Source of the DNA: JBFHRE01 sp041591895 | GTDB lineage: Bacteria > Actinomycetota > Acidimicrobiia > Spongiisociales > ZC4RG35 | Reading direction: 5' to 3' | Assembly: GCA_041591895.1 (NCBI GenBank) | Contig: JBFHRE010000023.1 | Coordinates: 1 to 23,515 of the forward strand | DNA length: 23,515 nt | In this document: positions 23,031 to 23,515 of the stretch, in pieces | How the letters are laid out: every line of letters starts with the position of its first letter | How positions within the stretch are numbered: the stretch's first letter is position 1 | Position numbers and translations under genes: made by a program | The notes under the pieces: generated by a model | What the model was told of the DNA's origin: nothing | Seen by the model: the letters and a program-made list of their open reading frames with translations, nothing else | Database searches by the model: none

Positions 23031-23271
23031 ACCGCACTCGTACGTGCCGCTATGCGTGGTTCTGGCTGCGGCGTGTTTCCGACCGGGATCCAGTGATCTG
23101 CGTTGCCGGCGTTCTGCCGGTTGGTCGCTGCTGGCGGCTACTCCGATTCACTCAACAGAGTCGAATCGTCCCAGTACCTAGCATCGCCATGGCGCGTGTG
23201 GCTGTCTCCAGCACCGAGCATCGGCATGGCGCGTGTGGCGATCGATCTCAACTCCGGCCATCTCAGTCTGC
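23031..23271. other. Intergenic stretch between convergent toxin genes
   Basis: No coding region is convincing in these 241 bases. The stretch contains the 37-bp tandem duplication listed separately. No terminator with a T-run was found after the RelE-type gene; a GGGCCG/CGGCCC stem (23005-23024) sits inside its last codons. Confidence 0.5.
23171..23244. repeat. 37-bp tandem duplication
   Basis: Two head-to-tail copies occupy 23171-23207 and 23208-23244. The first 32 bases of each agree except at three positions; both contain the block CATGGCGCGTGTGGC. The last five bases have diverged. It lies between two convergent toxin genes and in no supported reading frame. Confidence 0.8.
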
Positions 23272-23515
23272 TCATTCGAAGCGGATCCGTTCACGCAGCC
23301 ACTGAGCCATCCAGGCCTCGTCGACGTCGCCGGCGGCGATCGCCAGCATGGCTTCCTCGGCTTGGTCGATGTCGGGCGGGTCGGGTTGCCAGACTCCGTT
23401 GTTGAGGTCGATGAACAACACCAGCGCTGCCCACGCGGCCCGCTTATTCCCATCGGGAAGGGGATGGTTCCACGCCAATCGGCACACCAACACTGCCGCC
23501 TTGTCGAACCGGTCC
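23272..23515 (-). CDS. Doc/Fic-family toxin, partial (5' end beyond the window)
   Basis: The last 81 codons are present; the gene enters from the right edge and stops at TGA 23274-23272. The Fic motif reads HPLPDGNKR, matching the Doc form HPFxDGNKR with Leu for Phe. It is preceded by FDKAAVLVCRLAWN, the usual helix before the motif, and followed by WAALVLFIDLNNGVW. Doc-type proteins phosphorylate translation factor EF-Tu, whereas other Fic proteins AMPylate targets; the Lys after DGN favours the Doc branch. An antitoxin would be expected just beyond the right edge. It is the second toxin gene in this accessory end and converges with the RelE-type gene. Confidence 0.88.
   Translation of the reverse strand, partial: DRFDKAAVLVCRLAWNHPLPDGNKRAAWAALVLFIDLNNGVWQPDPPDIDQAEEAMLAIAAGDVDEAWMAQWLRERIRFE

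Overview
The window is GC-rich, with G or C dominating third codon positions. Its gene families point to an actinobacterium: a TIGR03084-type DinB/mycothiol-like metal-binding protein, a stand-alone LigD-type polymerase domain, and a cytosolic molybdopterin oxidoreductase of actinobacterial type. A deep lineage such as Acidimicrobiia or Thermoleophilia is possible, but this assignment is inference from family content only. Genes are densely packed and often overlap by four bases (ATGA or GTGA).

Left part (1-9590). A polyamine-type ABC permease pair, the first cut by the window edge, is followed by a gamma-aminobutyraldehyde-type dehydrogenase, suggesting putrescine uptake and oxidation. Converging on it is a translationally coupled minus-strand cassette of a single-domain response regulator, a membrane-anchored HEAT-repeat protein and a processive family-2 glycosyltransferase. 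This looks like a phospho-signal-controlled polysaccharide synthase that I cannot match to a named system. After a TIGR03084-family protein comes a methionine locus on the minus strand: metY, an alpha/beta hydrolase, a SAM-I (S-box) riboswitch and metX. The riboswitch lies inside the cluster and directly precedes metX.

Middle part (9591-21286). Divergent from metY is a plus-strand envelope-type cluster: a 59-residue membrane protein of the 'YLDxGTGS' type, a methyltransferase with an apparent kinase-like N-terminal half, and a membrane alkaline-phosphatase-superfamily (sulfatase-like) protein. Then come a molybdopterin oxidoreductase (minus), a P5C dehydrogenase coupled to a small NAD(P)-binding protein (plus), an MGT-type glycosyltransferase, a HisA-like TIM barrel with an altered catalytic residue and a helical C-terminal extension, and a LigD-like primase-polymerase (all minus).

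Right part (21287-23515). A tRNA-Lys(UUU) marks the start of an accessory-looking stretch: an unrecognised 179-residue protein, a frameshifted remnant resembling an NmrA-type Rossmann N-terminus, a Phd/YefM-RelE toxin-antitoxin pair with a promoter that predicts a leaderless transcript, a 37-bp tandem duplication, and a Doc/Fic toxin running off the right edge. The most interesting items are the response regulator-HEAT-glycosyltransferase cassette, the odd HisA paralogue, the kinase-like/methyltransferase cluster and the internal SAM riboswitch. No CRISPR array, rRNA or intact transposase was seen.
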